A stretch of DNA of 21,599 nt from Phycisphaerales bacterium (lineage in GTDB: Bacteria; Planctomycetota; Phycisphaerae; Sedimentisphaerales; Anaerobacaceae): positions 1 through 21,599 of the forward strand of contig DSDB01000270.1 of assembly GCA_011057845.1 (NCBI GenBank), read 5' to 3'. Position 1 is the stretch's first letter. The number at the start of each line of letters is the position of its first letter. The notes below the pieces were generated by a model. The model ran no database searches and was not told where the DNA came from. It worked only from the letters and a program-made list of their open reading frames with translations. Positions 1 through 7,090 of the stretch are shown here, piece after piece. The position numbers and the translations under genes are program-made.

Positions 1-1404
1 GTTTATTCGCTGCACGCCGTCAAGCAGCCGGGCCCGGACTGGCCCAACGTGGGGTTCGATTTTGGCCCGGTGATGGAGCGGATCAACGCGGAACTGGCCC
101 AGCGCTGCCGTGGCTTCGAGTTCGTCACCTCAATGGCCAACGGCCCGGAGCAGGCCAAGGCCGTCCTCGACCAGGACAAGGACGCCGGCATCGACGGCTA
201 CCTCGTCTATCAGATGAACTGCTGGAACCGCGTCGTCCAGACCATCGCCGAATCCGGCAAGCCCGTGCTCTACGCCGACTTCCAGTACGGCGGCAGCGGG
301 GGGTTCCTCGTCTACAACGCGGCGTTCCTGCGGGCCGGGGCGGGCAACGTCGGGTTTGTGGCGTCGTCGAATTTGGATGATCTGGTGGCGGCGATGCGGT
401 GCTTTCGGGCCGTGCGTCGCAGCGGCTCGCCGGCGGGATTCGCCGCGGCCGTCAAGGAGGTGCGGATGAGCGGGACAAAGGCGGCCGGGGACATGGGCTG
501 CGTGAGCGATCCGCTGCGGACGATTTCGGCGGCCGAGTGCATTGCGAAGATGAAGGCCTCCAAGATTCTCGCGGTGCGGGGCCAGGAGTCCGGCCCGGCC
601 GAGCCCATCATGGGCATCCCGATGGAGAACGTGTCGTTCGCGGAGGTCAACGCGGCCTGGGAAGCCGCCGACAAGGATGAATCGAGGGCGGTCGCGGATA
701 TGTGGCGCCAAGGCGCCACCGACGTGATTGACGTCTCGCGGGAGACGCTGGTGACATCCGCGGCGATGTACCTGGGCATGAAGCAGGTGCTCGGCAGGCA
801 CGACGCGAACGCCATCACCATCAACTGTCTCGGCGGTTTCTACGGCGGGCACATCCACGCCTACCCGTGCCTGGGGTTCCATCAGTTGTGCAATGAGGCC
901 CTCGTCGGGGCCTGCGAGTGCGATGTCCGCTCCACGGCGACGATGCTGATGATGACGCTCCTGACGGGCGGCCGGCCCGGTTTCATCTCCGACCCCGTCA
1001 TCGACACCGCCAAACGGCAGATTATCTACGCCCACTGCGTCGCGCCCAACAGGATGTTCGGACCGCAAGGCCCGACGAACCCGTTTACGATCATGACCCA
1101 TTCCGAAGACCGCCAGGGCGCCTCGGTGCGGTCGATCCTGCCGCTGGGCTACATGACGACCACGATGGATATCCGCAACGGCGAGAAAGAGATCATCTTC
1201 CACCAGGGCAAGGCCGTCGAGAACGACCCCGACGACCGTGCCTGCCGAACGAAGCTGGCCGCCGAGCCCGTCGGCGACATCGAGAAGCTCTTCACGATGT
1301 GGGACCACTGGGGCTGGCACCGCGTGACCTGCTACGGCGACCTGAAGAAGCCCGTCTTTGAGCTGGCCGACGCAATGGGCTGGAAGGTCGTTGAAGAGGC
1401 ATAG
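1..1404 (+). CDS. Sugar isomerase-like protein (FucI/AraA type), 5' partial
   Basis: The reading frame is open from the first base and ends at TAG 1402-1404, giving 467 visible residues, so the N-terminus lies outside the window. An internal GTG at 49 is not needed as a start. The protein resembles the L-fucose/L-arabinose isomerase fold family, cytoplasmic enzymes that interconvert aldoses and ketoses using a metal ion. What suggests this is an N-terminal alpha/beta part (GIDGYLVYQMNCWN), a conserved middle (INCLGGFYGG, then CNEALVGACECDVRSTAT) and a C-terminal part with IIYAHCVAPNRMFG and a late glycine/proline-rich segment. Many planctomycete homologues have no assayed substrate, so fucose should not be assumed. 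A tRNA gene follows 240 bases downstream, so this gene ends its transcription unit. The family call is from recognition of sequence style, not from a search. Confidence 0.6.
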   Translation, partial: VYSLHAVKQPGPDWPNVGFDFGPVMERINAELAQRCRGFEFVTSMANGPEQAKAVLDQDKDAGIDGYLVYQMNCWNRVVQTIAESGKPVLYADFQYGGSGGFLVYNAAFLRAGAGNVGFVASSNLDDLVAAMRCFRAVRRSGSPAGFAAAVKEVRMSGTKAAGDMGCVSDPLRTISAAECIAKMKASKILAVRGQESGPAEPIMGIPMENVSFAEVNAAWEAADKDESRAVADMWRQGATDVIDVSRETLVTSAAMYLGMKQVLGRHDANAITINCLGGFYGGHIHAYPCLGFHQLCNEALVGACECDVRSTATMLMMTLLTGGRPGFISDPVIDTAKRQIIYAHCVAPNRMFGPQGPTNPFTIMTHSEDRQGASVRSILPLGYMTTTMDIRNGEKEIIFHQGKAVENDPDDRACRTKLAAEPVGDIEKLFTMWDHWGWHRVTCYGDLKKPVFELADAMGWKVVEEA

Positions 1405-1412
1405 GAAGGCAC

Positions 1413-1453
1413 ATTCGAAGCACAAGATTCGAAATACGAAACAAACTCGAATG
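1413..1453. repeat. Short TTCGAA/ACGAAA-rich degenerate repeat
   Basis: The segment contains ATTCGAAGC, ATTCGAAAT, ACGAAAC and CTCGAAT in close succession, so a CGAA unit recurs about every ten bases and the two ends form a loose inverted repeat. It starts nine bases after the stop of the isomerase-like gene. Similar CGAA-rich intergenic stretches are, from memory, common in planctomycete genomes. Its function is unknown and it may be only low-complexity DNA. Confidence 0.35.
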
Positions 1454-1593
1454 GCGGAAGTCCCGGGCGGCGGTTCGTGCCTCGTGCGGTTCGTTTCCGC
1501 GCAGGCTGCCGCCCCGGGCGAAGGTCGTAGGCTATCTGAAGCAAGCGTCGAGAAACGCCCGCGGGATTCCCGCATCAAAGCTCAAGAAGCCGC

Positions 1594-1622
1594 TTGCGTG
1601 AATCCGAACCAGCGACTAGAAT
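1594..1622 (+). promoter_or_regulatory. Sigma70-type promoter of the tRNA-Arg gene
   Basis: A -35-like TTGCGT (1594-1599) is followed after exactly 17 bases by TAGAAT (1617-1622), five of six matches to the -10 consensus. Transcription would begin near 1629, about 16 bases before the mature tRNA 5' end, which is a sensible leader length. Confidence 0.55.
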
Positions 1623-1644
1623 ACGGATGGTTCCAGTTCGTCGG

Positions 1645-1717
<73 letters not shown>

Positions 1718-1731
1718 ATTGATAAGTCCTT

Positions 1732-1768
1732 GGCCACTAAGCATTTATGCTCGGTGGCCTCTCTTTTT
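1732..1768 (+). terminator. Rho-independent terminator after tRNA-Arg
   Basis: GGCCAC (1732-1737) pairs with GTGGCC (1754-1759), and GCAT/ATGC in the loop can extend the fold. The stem is followed directly by TCTCTTTTT. It sits 15 bases after the tRNA and is the clearest stem plus T-tract terminator in the window. Confidence 0.8.
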
Positions 1769-2169
1769 CTATCGTCTCCAGAGGGGTGCGCAACAACTAC
1801 GCAACAAAACCTGCATCCATAACTTCTTGCACACGGGGAGCTGGTTTTATTTCCACGGAATTTCCCACCCTTCCCAGTTAACGCAGACGCCCGATGGCTC
1901 AAATCGTCGGGTGTTTCTGTATCTCTCGCTCCCATAAAGAGTTACGACGCAACCGGCGTCACCGTCGGCGCTCTCTGTTTTGGTCTGGCGTTTTCGGTCT
2001 GCGGCAGGAAACGTATACGTTTTCTCCCGGCGCCCCGAAATCCCGCCGCGAACTCTCTGAGTCTCTCTTTAACAGGCTATTCTGTATCGAGACCAGCCAG
2101 AGGGGTCCGCTGGAGCTGGATTTTGGATGCCCTTATGGTTGCGACGACAACGGTGAGCCGACGGGCTCG
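1769..2169. other. Intergenic region between tRNA-Arg and the small gene pair
   Basis: About 400 bases without a convincing gene. A reading frame open from an ATG at 1894 runs into the first small gene. Its upstream part encodes an arginine- and cysteine-rich stretch that does not look like protein, so I treat it as untranslated. The region holds a spaced direct repeat GCAAC-AACTAC-GCAAC near 1800 and a perfect 14-bp palindrome at 2009-2022. Lying directly behind a tRNA 3' end, it could be the scar of an integrated element, but no integrase or attachment-site duplication is visible. Confidence 0.4.
2009..2022. promoter_or_regulatory. Perfect 14-bp palindrome, candidate operator
   Basis: AAACGTATACGTTT reads identically on both strands. 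It lies about 148 bases upstream of the proposed start of the small gene pair and could be the binding site of a dimeric repressor. There is no regulator gene beside it, and no clear promoter was found overlapping it. Confidence 0.3.
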
Positions 2170-2421
2170 ATGCTGGTGCGGCAGGCCGGACAAGGCGATA
2201 GCAATGTCCCGGACAAGGGCGGGATCAGGGATCGCAAGATCGTCCTGGTGCTCTGTTCGGGGGATTTCGAGGCGTCGATGCACCGGAAGCCCCGGGACCA
2301 GGCGGAGTTCGATGAATGGGCCCGGTTGGCGGAAAAGGGCCTTCTCAACGGGCACATCGACTGGGATATCATCTATGAGTGCACGGCCGAGGCCATGAAG
2401 GATGGGGGTGATGGAGAATGA
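2170..2421 (+). CDS. Small hypothetical protein, first of an overlapping pair
   Basis: I do not recognise this 83-residue protein. The proposed start is ATG 2170. The frame stays open upstream to an ATG at 1894, but that extra part has poor protein-like composition. No strong Shine-Dalgarno sequence precedes 2170, so the start is uncertain. The C-terminal half (RKPRDQAEFDEWARLAEKGL, then HIDWDIIYECTAEAM) is acidic, amphipathic and protein-like. No signal peptide or membrane segment is visible. Its stop overlaps the next start in the sequence ATGA (2418-2421), an arrangement typical of translational coupling, which is the best evidence that both genes are real. Confidence 0.5.
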   Translation: MLVRQAGQGDSNVPDKGGIRDRKIVLVLCSGDFEASMHRKPRDQAEFDEWARLAEKGLLNGHIDWDIIYECTAEAMKDGGDGE

Positions 2422-2729
2422 ACCCGTCAATCCGAGAGCAGATTCGGTTTGTGCTGGCCGATGACAACGAGTTGATGCGTGCGGCGCTGGACGGCGATTG
2501 GGGCGATGAGAACAAGCAGATGAACCGCCAGTTGATCCGGCAGCACGAGGCGATTCTGGCGAAACTGGACGCCGGCGCGGGGCTGACGCAGCTCGATTTG
2601 CAGCTCGTCCGGGATGCGAACGAGATCCATCTGAACGATGAGGCCAACCTCAACGGCCAGCACAAGGAGGCTGTCGAGCTGGAGGAGTGGCTGGCTGAAC
2701 TCTGCGGGAATCGCTTATCGCGGCCCTGA
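2418..2729 (+). CDS. Small acidic hypothetical protein, second of the pair
   Basis: A 103-residue protein starting at ATG 2418 and ending at TGA 2727-2729. GGAG lies just upstream of the start, inside the previous gene. The sequence is rich in acidic and helix-forming residues (DDNELMRAALDGDWGDENKQ near the N-terminus, then LTQLDLQLVRDANEIHL and HKEAVELEEWL), suggesting an all-alpha cytoplasmic protein. No family is recognised. Coupling to the preceding gene suggests the two products act together. Pairs of small acidic proteins next to a tRNA often belong to accessory DNA, but nothing here proves it. Confidence 0.55.
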   Translation: MNPSIREQIRFVLADDNELMRAALDGDWGDENKQMNRQLIRQHEAILAKLDAGAGLTQLDLQLVRDANEIHLNDEANLNGQHKEAVELEEWLAELCGNRLSRP

Positions 2730-2777
2730 TCGCCTCGGCCGGCATTGATTGCTCCGTGGTGGGGCCGCGAATTATGG

Positions 2778-2801
2778 GCAAAATTACGTAATTGCCACGA
2801 T
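2778..2801 (+). promoter_or_regulatory. Intergenic palindromic CCACG motif, copy 1
   Basis: The 24 bases include the perfect 12-bp palindrome AATTACGTAATT (2782-2793) followed by GCCACGAT. Compared with copy 3 on the + strand, 19 of 24 positions agree without gaps. Compared with copy 2 on the - strand, 21 of 24 agree with one gap. A TAGAAT box (2823-2828) lies 21 bases downstream and the double hairpin starts just after it, so this copy could drive a small RNA. The role is inferred. Confidence 0.45.
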
Positions 2802-2833
2802 ATGCAGCCGGCGACAGATGCGTAGAATAGCCT

Positions 2834-2894
2834 CAGGGCAGCCCCCTTGCCCAGTCTCAAGGATGATACCTTAAGCCAACTTGGGGGCTGCCTG
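2834..2894 (+). repeat. Double-hairpin element, copy A (possible small RNA or bidirectional terminator)
   Basis: The outer arms GGCAGCCCCC (2837-2846) and GGGGGCTGCC (2883-2892) pair perfectly over 10 bp. An inner stem AAGG/CCTT lies in the 36-base loop. The 23-base core at 2859-2881 matches that of copy B at 15087-15109 except for two C/T changes. No T-tract follows. A TAGAAT -10-like box at 2823-2828 would put a transcription start near 2835, right at the hairpin. The strand is given by the orientation of the shared core only. Confidence 0.6.
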
Positions 2895-3164
2895 CTATTG
2901 TCTGTAGGGCGTCTCGCAGAACACGATCGTCCGTATCGGGCAGTCGCTATCCCAAGTGCGGCTGTACCGAGGCGAAGAAGCGTCGTGATCGCCGGCTCTG
3001 ATAGGCGCATAAGATGATCCCACGGTGAGATGGTATGCGTCGCACATGAACGGGCATGTCCGCGCCGCCACTTCGTTGCCGGTGTACCCATGGATGCGGT
3101 CATGCCGTCCAACCGGATGGCAAGGACTTGTCAGATCGCTGTGTTTGAAACTGTGTGGCGCCCG

Positions 3165-3883
3165 TTACGGCACTTGGGTCACGGTAATCGAGTCCGAAAT
3201 ACTGCCGCCCTCATACGTGTAGGGCGGTTTCGTGACGCTGTCGAGGGTAAAGACAAATGTCAGCGGGTTGCCTCTCCAGCGCACCTCGTCCGACGTAACG
3301 ACGAGGGACCCGTTCGTGGTCATCCCGGTGTCGAAGTCCGATGTCGCATGGCTCCAGCGGCCGGCGATGCTCACACCGTCGAGCGGGCTGCCATCAGCTG
3401 TCACGGTTATGGTAGCCGTCGCCATTGAGGTCTACGCGGAGATCGCCGCCCGGGGCCGTCACGTCGAGTTCGGCGCCCTGATTGGAGTAATGGGCCACGT
3501 TGCCGGCGTAGTCGGTCGCGCCGACGGCGATGCACTGCTCAAAGGCGGCCGGATAGGGGATCACACTGGTGGACCCGTCATTGCCCGATGCGCACACAAT
3601 GGTCACTCCCGCCTCATGCGCATTCATCACGGCTTCGTGGAGCACCGAGGAATAAGATGGGCCGCTGAGGCTCATGTTGATGACCTGCGCTCCGGCGGCA
3701 ACCGCATAGCCGATACCATCGGCGATGCCCGTGTAGGTGCCGCTGCCGGTTTGAACTTCACGACGATTTCGTCGGCGACATAGTCCTGGCCGGGTCTTTG
3801 ACCTGAAGATCGTCGGCCGCCCCAACCGGACCGCACAGCAATATGGCGATGGCCGCTGTTATGAACAGTGCGTGTCTTGACAT
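3165..3883 (-). pseudogene. Decayed S8 subtilisin-like secreted protease
   Basis: Pieces of one subtilase lie in three minus frames. Translation would start at ATG 3883 behind AAAGGAG. The first frame gives a signal peptide (MSRHALFITAAIAILL, then GPVGAADD). A one-base shift near 3786-3797 leads to a propeptide piece DYVADEIVVKFKP. Near 3741-3752 the frame changes again and jumps to GSGTYTGIADGIGYA. The core continues through GAQVINMSLSG, the oxyanion-hole segment CASGNDG and ELDVTAPGGD. Near 3405-3415 another frame change joins DLNGDGY to a C-terminal beta domain (ITVTADGSPLDGVSIAGRWS) ending at 3165. The catalytic Asp and His segments and the GTSMA-type Ser segment, all expected in family S8, are absent. 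The product cannot be an active protease. Assembly error is an alternative explanation. Confidence 0.8.
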
Positions 3884-3952
3884 CCTGCTGCGCTCCTTTC
3901 GTATACCGTCCCTGGTCGCAGGGCCCCATGATGCAATCCAAGCGCCCAAACC

Positions 3953-4606
3953 CTACACACGGCGATGGCCTGGCCTTCTAAGAAACACAACCCCCGCGCA
4001 CAGCAGCACCGCCGTCGCGGGCTCCGGTGTCAGCACGAAGTTGTCCAGCGCAATCCACGAGCGTTGTGCCGGAGCGCCCCCGAGGACCTCGATGCCAATC
4101 ATCTCGACATTCGTCCAGGCCTGCATCGGCGGGGCCCCGGCAGTCGGCGAGTACCACCGCGGGTCATCAAGCGGGGCCTCCAGCGCATGCCATGCCAGGT
4201 CATTGAGGGCAAAATCCCAATAGTACCAGAGGCCGTTGTAGCCGGAGAAGAAGGCCAGGCTGATGATGTCGATCAGATCGGGGTCGTCGCAATGCACCTC
4301 GAAGGCGACGCCCGTGGCGCCGGCGGCCAGGTAATCACCGGCGAAACGTCCATCGGAACTGGCGGCGTCGGCGTAAAGGTACGAGCCGTCATAGCCGAAG
4401 GACGTGCCAATATAGGGATTGCCGCCATTGGTCCAGACAGGGTAGTAGGCGATACCATCGTCATAGTGGTAGCCCGTCCAACTGTCGGCGGCGGCCCGGG
4501 TATCGAATGTCTCCACCATGTCCACGACGGCGGCGCCGGCCGTTCCCGCGTATGCACACCAGACGCCGACCCCTACACACACTGCTGCGATCCGCTTCGA
4601 TATCAT
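3953..4606 (-). CDS. PEP-CTERM sorted secreted protein, unknown function
   Basis: A 217-residue protein. I chose ATG 4606 because AAGGAGGTG lies seven bases upstream and a signal peptide starts there (MISKRIAAVCVGVGV to about residue 25). The longer open frame to 4885 has no such signals. The body (about 26-190) is rich in aromatic, Gly and Asp residues (GYDGSYLYADAASSDGRFAG), typical of an all-beta extracellular domain. The C-terminus has the tripartite PEP-CTERM tail: a PEPAT motif near residue 194, a hydrophobic stretch (AVLLCAGVVFL) and a basic end (RRPGHRRV). In this system an exosortase (EpsH/XrtA type) recognises the tail and processes the protein at the envelope. No exosortase gene is in the window. 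It lies intact between two decayed protease genes. CCACG motif copy 2 is 88 bases upstream of the start. Confidence 0.85.
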   Translation of the reverse strand: MISKRIAAVCVGVGVWCAYAGTAGAAVVDMVETFDTRAAADSWTGYHYDDGIAYYPVWTNGGNPYIGTSFGYDGSYLYADAASSDGRFAGDYLAAGATGVAFEVHCDDPDLIDIISLAFFSGYNGLWYYWDFALNDLAWHALEAPLDDPRWYSPTAGAPPMQAWTNVEMIGIEVLGGAPAQRSWIALDNFVLTPEPATAVLLCAGVVFLRRPGHRRV

Positions 4607-4693
4607 CCGTCCACCTCCTTCAACAAAGTCCGGTATGCCATTGGAAACACGTCGCATATTCGCCACAGTAGAACATGTCGGCCTTTGCGGCCA

Positions 4694-4718
4694 ATCGTGG
4701 TAATTACTGAATTTTCGC
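4694..4718 (-). promoter_or_regulatory. Intergenic palindromic CCACG motif, copy 2
   Basis: Read on the minus strand, the 25 bases contain AAAATTCAGTAATT followed by ACCACGAT. They match copy 1 at 21 of its 24 positions with a one-base gap. The motif is 88 bases upstream of the PEP-CTERM gene start in the gene's orientation. A weak -10-like TACTGT (4665-4670) follows 23 bases after it, so an activator site near -48 is possible. Confidence 0.45.
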
Positions 4719-4746
4719 AGAAAAAATGGAGGCGTCCACACATTCC

Positions 4747-4770
4747 CTTGCGGCCGTCCGTGGCCGCAAG
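4747..4770 (-). terminator. Strong GC hairpin downstream of the C10 peptidase pseudogene
   Basis: CTTGCGGCC (4747-4755) and GGCCGCAAG (4762-4770) form a perfect 9-bp stem with a 6-base loop, 50 bases after the C10 pseudogene stop. There is no T-tract on either strand, so termination is only a possibility. Confidence 0.4.
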
Positions 4771-4820
4771 AATGCCCGGTTCCACGTAGAAACCCGGTAT
4801 TTCGGGGGCCAAGAGGGCCG

Positions 4821-6750
4821 TCAATCCGCTGTGGCGAGCCATTGAGCCGCGAAAACCGCGAAATCGAGATGATTGACCGTCCCATCAGGGGCAGGGCCGA
4901 TGTCGCAGGCCGGATTCCATGCAGCGTGGTCCGCCCGGCTCAGCCAGGCCTCGGCCAATACCCTCAAATCCCAGGCATCGACACGGCAGTCCAGCGAGAA
5001 ATCGCCCACCATGGCGGCAAGTTCGATTCTCGATCCGATCCGCACATGGGGTACACCGTCGGAGCCGTAGTACTCGTCCGGCACGTGGTATCGGCTCCAG
5101 TTCAGGGGATCCCCGTGCGTGCTGTCCGCATAGGCCATGAGGACCCGTTCGTCGCCCATGGGTGAGACCGCGCACTGGCCGGGCGGCACGGCCCAGTCGT
5201 TGCCATCATGGCTGAAATCGATCATGAGGTGGCTCGTGCCGTTGTACGCGAAGGGGCTGTCGAAATGGAAGTTCCACCAGCCGGTCGAGGTGACCGCAAC
5301 GCCATGGCGAAAGACGGTGGTCCAGCCGCCGGAGGTATACCACCGTCATCAGCCACGAATGCGAATTGATCGATGCCGGCGTAGTAGCTGCAGGGCTGGT
5401 AGCAAACCTTGGAGCCATCGTCGGCCAGCGTATGCGGATACTGCTCGATCTGACCTGTCGCCGGATCGATGAGGCGGCCATGGCGGGGGCCCGTGACGAT
5501 CCGGTACTGCATCCGTCCGGGTGGATCGGGCAGGCCATCGTCAAGGGCCGCCAGGGCGATGTCCACGCTGTGGCCCGCTACGACCGAGACATCCTGGTCG
5601 TGGGCCGTCGGCGGGCCGCCGGCGCCGGATCGAAACTCGAGTCCCCAACAGTTGCCGCTGGCGTAGATTCCACCGGCCGTTGTGGCGGCATGGAGGCGGT
5701 GGAATGTATGCGGCGGTTTGCGGGCGGTCAGCGTGCAGTCAGCCCAGGAGGGCACCGCGGCAAAGGCGAAGATCCCGTTGTCGGGCGTGGTGCAGGTCCG
5801 CGGCGGATCGCCGGCGGTCTCCAGGGTAACTTCCACAGCGTCCATCGGCCGGCCGGCCATATCCACGACCCGTCCGCTGACAATCTGGCCCTGTCCGGAC
5901 TCGAAGACGTTGTAGACACACGACATGACGGTGTGGAAGTCAGGCGCCGTATCAACGACCGGCAGGGCGTACCAGAGGTCAGGGACGCCTCGTCGGGTTG
6001 CAGGGGCATGTCCGACCAAACGTAGCCGCCGGGGTGCTCGAAGTACCGCATGAGCTGCGCCATGGCGGTGGCCACACAACCGCAGGGGTGGTTGTCCGAA
6101 CTGCCGGGGTCGTGGGGTGGGCAGTAGTAGTTGTAGCAGCTCAGGCCGCCGGCCCGACCCCCGACCGTAGTCTGGCCCCAGGCGCTTTGCAGCAACGGCA
6201 CAATCCGTACCTCGGAAGGGCCTGTGATGCCCATGAGCATCGCCGCCGGCTCGTCCGACTGCAGCAGAACCGACCACCTGTACCGGGCCCTGGCGGCCGT
6301 GGCCTGTAACGGCGCCGACGGCGAGCCGTCGCGTCTCCGGGCGGCGGCGATCCGCCGCCGGAGGTCCTCCAAGACCCAGCCGACCGGGGGGCTTTCCGCC
6401 GTGGGCTGGTAATATCCGGATGCCGTGAAGGCAATGATCGGCTCGACATGGTCGTCAGCGGCGACAATGACGACGCCGCCAGGCGACAAGGGCACGAGAT
6501 AACCGGCCGGCTCACCCGAAGCGTCCGTGAGAGTCTCCACAAGTCCGATGACGGAAGGCCGCATCTCTGCGCCAAGCGGTTGAGGGTCCCGCGTCAGCCA
6601 GCCCGTGACGGCACGGCGGGCCTGCCTGGACCTCACCGGTGCCGCCCACAAACAGCCGGTTGTCAGGACAAGGGCCAACCAGAGGCATACAAGGTGTGGC
6701 CGAATGGACCGAAGATCGCTCATGTCGCTCATGTCGCTCATGTCGCTCAT
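4821..6750 (-). pseudogene. Decayed C10 (streptopain-like) peptidase with dockerin
   Basis: Pieces of one large secreted protein lie in three minus frames. The first frame starts at ATG 6750 and has a hydrophobic signal segment (LVCLWLALVLTTGC), a propeptide-like region (GGVVIVAADDHVEPIIAF), then QSAWGQ and the Cys motif GCVATAMAQLMRYFEHP (Cys codon 6076-6078). Near 5975-6000 the frame changes, joining MPLQPDE to LWYALPVVDT and YNVFESGQGQIVSGRVVDM. C10 enzymes normally have roughly 100 residues here, including the catalytic His, and these are missing. Next come a carboxypeptidase-regulatory-like domain (SGRVVDMAGRPMDAVEVTLE) and a cadherin-like domain ending AFVADDGG. A second frame change near 5330-5345 leads to TSGGWTTVFRHGVAVTST and a C-terminal dockerin (VGDFSLDCRVDAWDLRVLAE and DGTVNHLDFAVFAAQWL) ending at 4821. 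No active protease can be made. Confidence 0.8.
6721..6750 (-). repeat. Tandem 9-bp repeat carrying the start codon
   Basis: Three exact copies of a 9-base unit (ATGAGCGAC on the minus strand) are followed by a near-complete fourth, so the predicted protein begins MSDMSDMSDMSDLRS. Each unit supplies an in-frame ATG (6750, 6741, 6732, 6723). No Shine-Dalgarno sequence is visible before 6750. Because the unit is a multiple of three, copy-number change would alter only the N-terminal length and the number of starts. Confidence 0.8.
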
Positions 6751-6863
6751 ACGATCTATGACCGAATACGCTTATTCTGCCGACGCGCACACCCCATGAT
6801 AGCAATCTGCGAGGTCACGTCAAGGATAATCCGGCCCCGGCCAATCGCCAATCGCTATCATCC

Positions 6864-6887
6864 GCACAAATACGTATTTGCCACGTG
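6864..6887 (+). promoter_or_regulatory. Intergenic palindromic CCACG motif, copy 3
   Basis: It contains a perfect 14-bp palindrome CAAATACGTATTTG (6867-6880) followed by CCACGTG. Nineteen of 24 positions agree with copy 1 without gaps. It lies 114 bases upstream of the C10 pseudogene start and about 94 bases upstream of the giant gene's -35 box, so a factor bound here could affect either direction. Confidence 0.45.
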
Positions 6888-6980
6888 TGGGACGGCAGTC
6901 CCGATAGCCGGTCTGTCCGGAATGCGGAGCGTATTCCGTTGGCAAAGCGCAAGAAATCGCCGTTTGGGGTGTCGGCGTGC

Positions 6981-7009
6981 TTGGTTGGTGTTGCGTGATG
7001 TTGTATAAT
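6981..7009 (+). promoter_or_regulatory. Sigma70-type promoter of the giant surface-protein gene
   Basis: A perfect -10 hexamer TATAAT (7004-7009) has a -35-like TTGGTT (6981-6986, three of six consensus matches) exactly 17 bases upstream. Transcription would start near 7016 and give a leader of about 75 bases before ATG 7091. Confidence 0.6.
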
Positions 7010-7038
7010 ATGGTTTTGGCTCATTGGACAGAGTATCT

Positions 7039-7065
7039 GACAGGAACCCCAGTGAGGGGCCTGTC
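7039..7065 (+). promoter_or_regulatory. Leader hairpin before the giant gene, possible attenuator
   Basis: GACAGG (7039-7044) pairs with CCTGTC (7060-7065) and CCCC (7047-7050) pairs with GGGG (7056-7059), leaving an AA bulge and loop AGTGA. The stem is followed by CGGTTGTTTT. An upstream GGACAG (7026-7031) could instead pair with CTGTCC (7061-7066), giving an alternative fold. No ligand domain is recognisable, so the attenuator role is only inferred. Confidence 0.35.
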
Positions 7066-7090
7066 CGGTTGTTTTAGGAGGAGTTCTGGC

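Larger units (their letters stand above)
2730..3164. other. Intergenic region between convergent genes
   Basis: About 435 bases between the small gene pair (+) and the 3' end of the subtilase pseudogene (-). It contains one copy of the three-copy CCACG motif (2778-2801) and one copy of the double-hairpin element (2834-2894). The rest, from about 2900 to 3164, shows nothing I can name. Short open frames there look like noise. Confidence 0.5.
6751..7090. other. Divergent intergenic region between C10 pseudogene and giant gene
   Basis: About 340 bases. It holds CCACG motif copy 3 (6864-6887), a sigma70-like promoter for the rightward gene (6981-7009) and a leader hairpin (7039-7065). A promoter for the leftward gene could not be assigned. 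Confidence 0.55.

Noticed and set aside
130..1578. Long minus-strand open frame (482 residues) opposite the isomerase-like gene
   Set aside because: It is the antisense shadow of a GC-rich coding region, has Arg/His/Gly/Val-rich composition and no recognisable domain, and runs past the real gene into the intergenic region.
2077..2430. Minus-strand 117-residue open frame opposite the small gene pair
   Set aside because: The plus-strand pair with its ATGA overlap explains the region better. The minus frame has no ribosome binding site or recognisable feature.
2777..2796. GGCAA/TTGCC stem around the palindrome as a terminator of the small gene pair
   Set aside because: No T-tract follows and the stem is AT-rich in its centre. 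The match to two other intergenic sites suggests a protein-binding motif instead.
2778..2801. Reading the CCACG motif as a sigma54 promoter
   Set aside because: The sequence reads TTGCCACG rather than the required TGGCAC with a TTGC box at fixed spacing. None of the three copies fits.
6721..6750. CRISPR-like repeat
   Set aside because: Units are only 9 bp, directly adjacent and without spacers. No cas genes are present.
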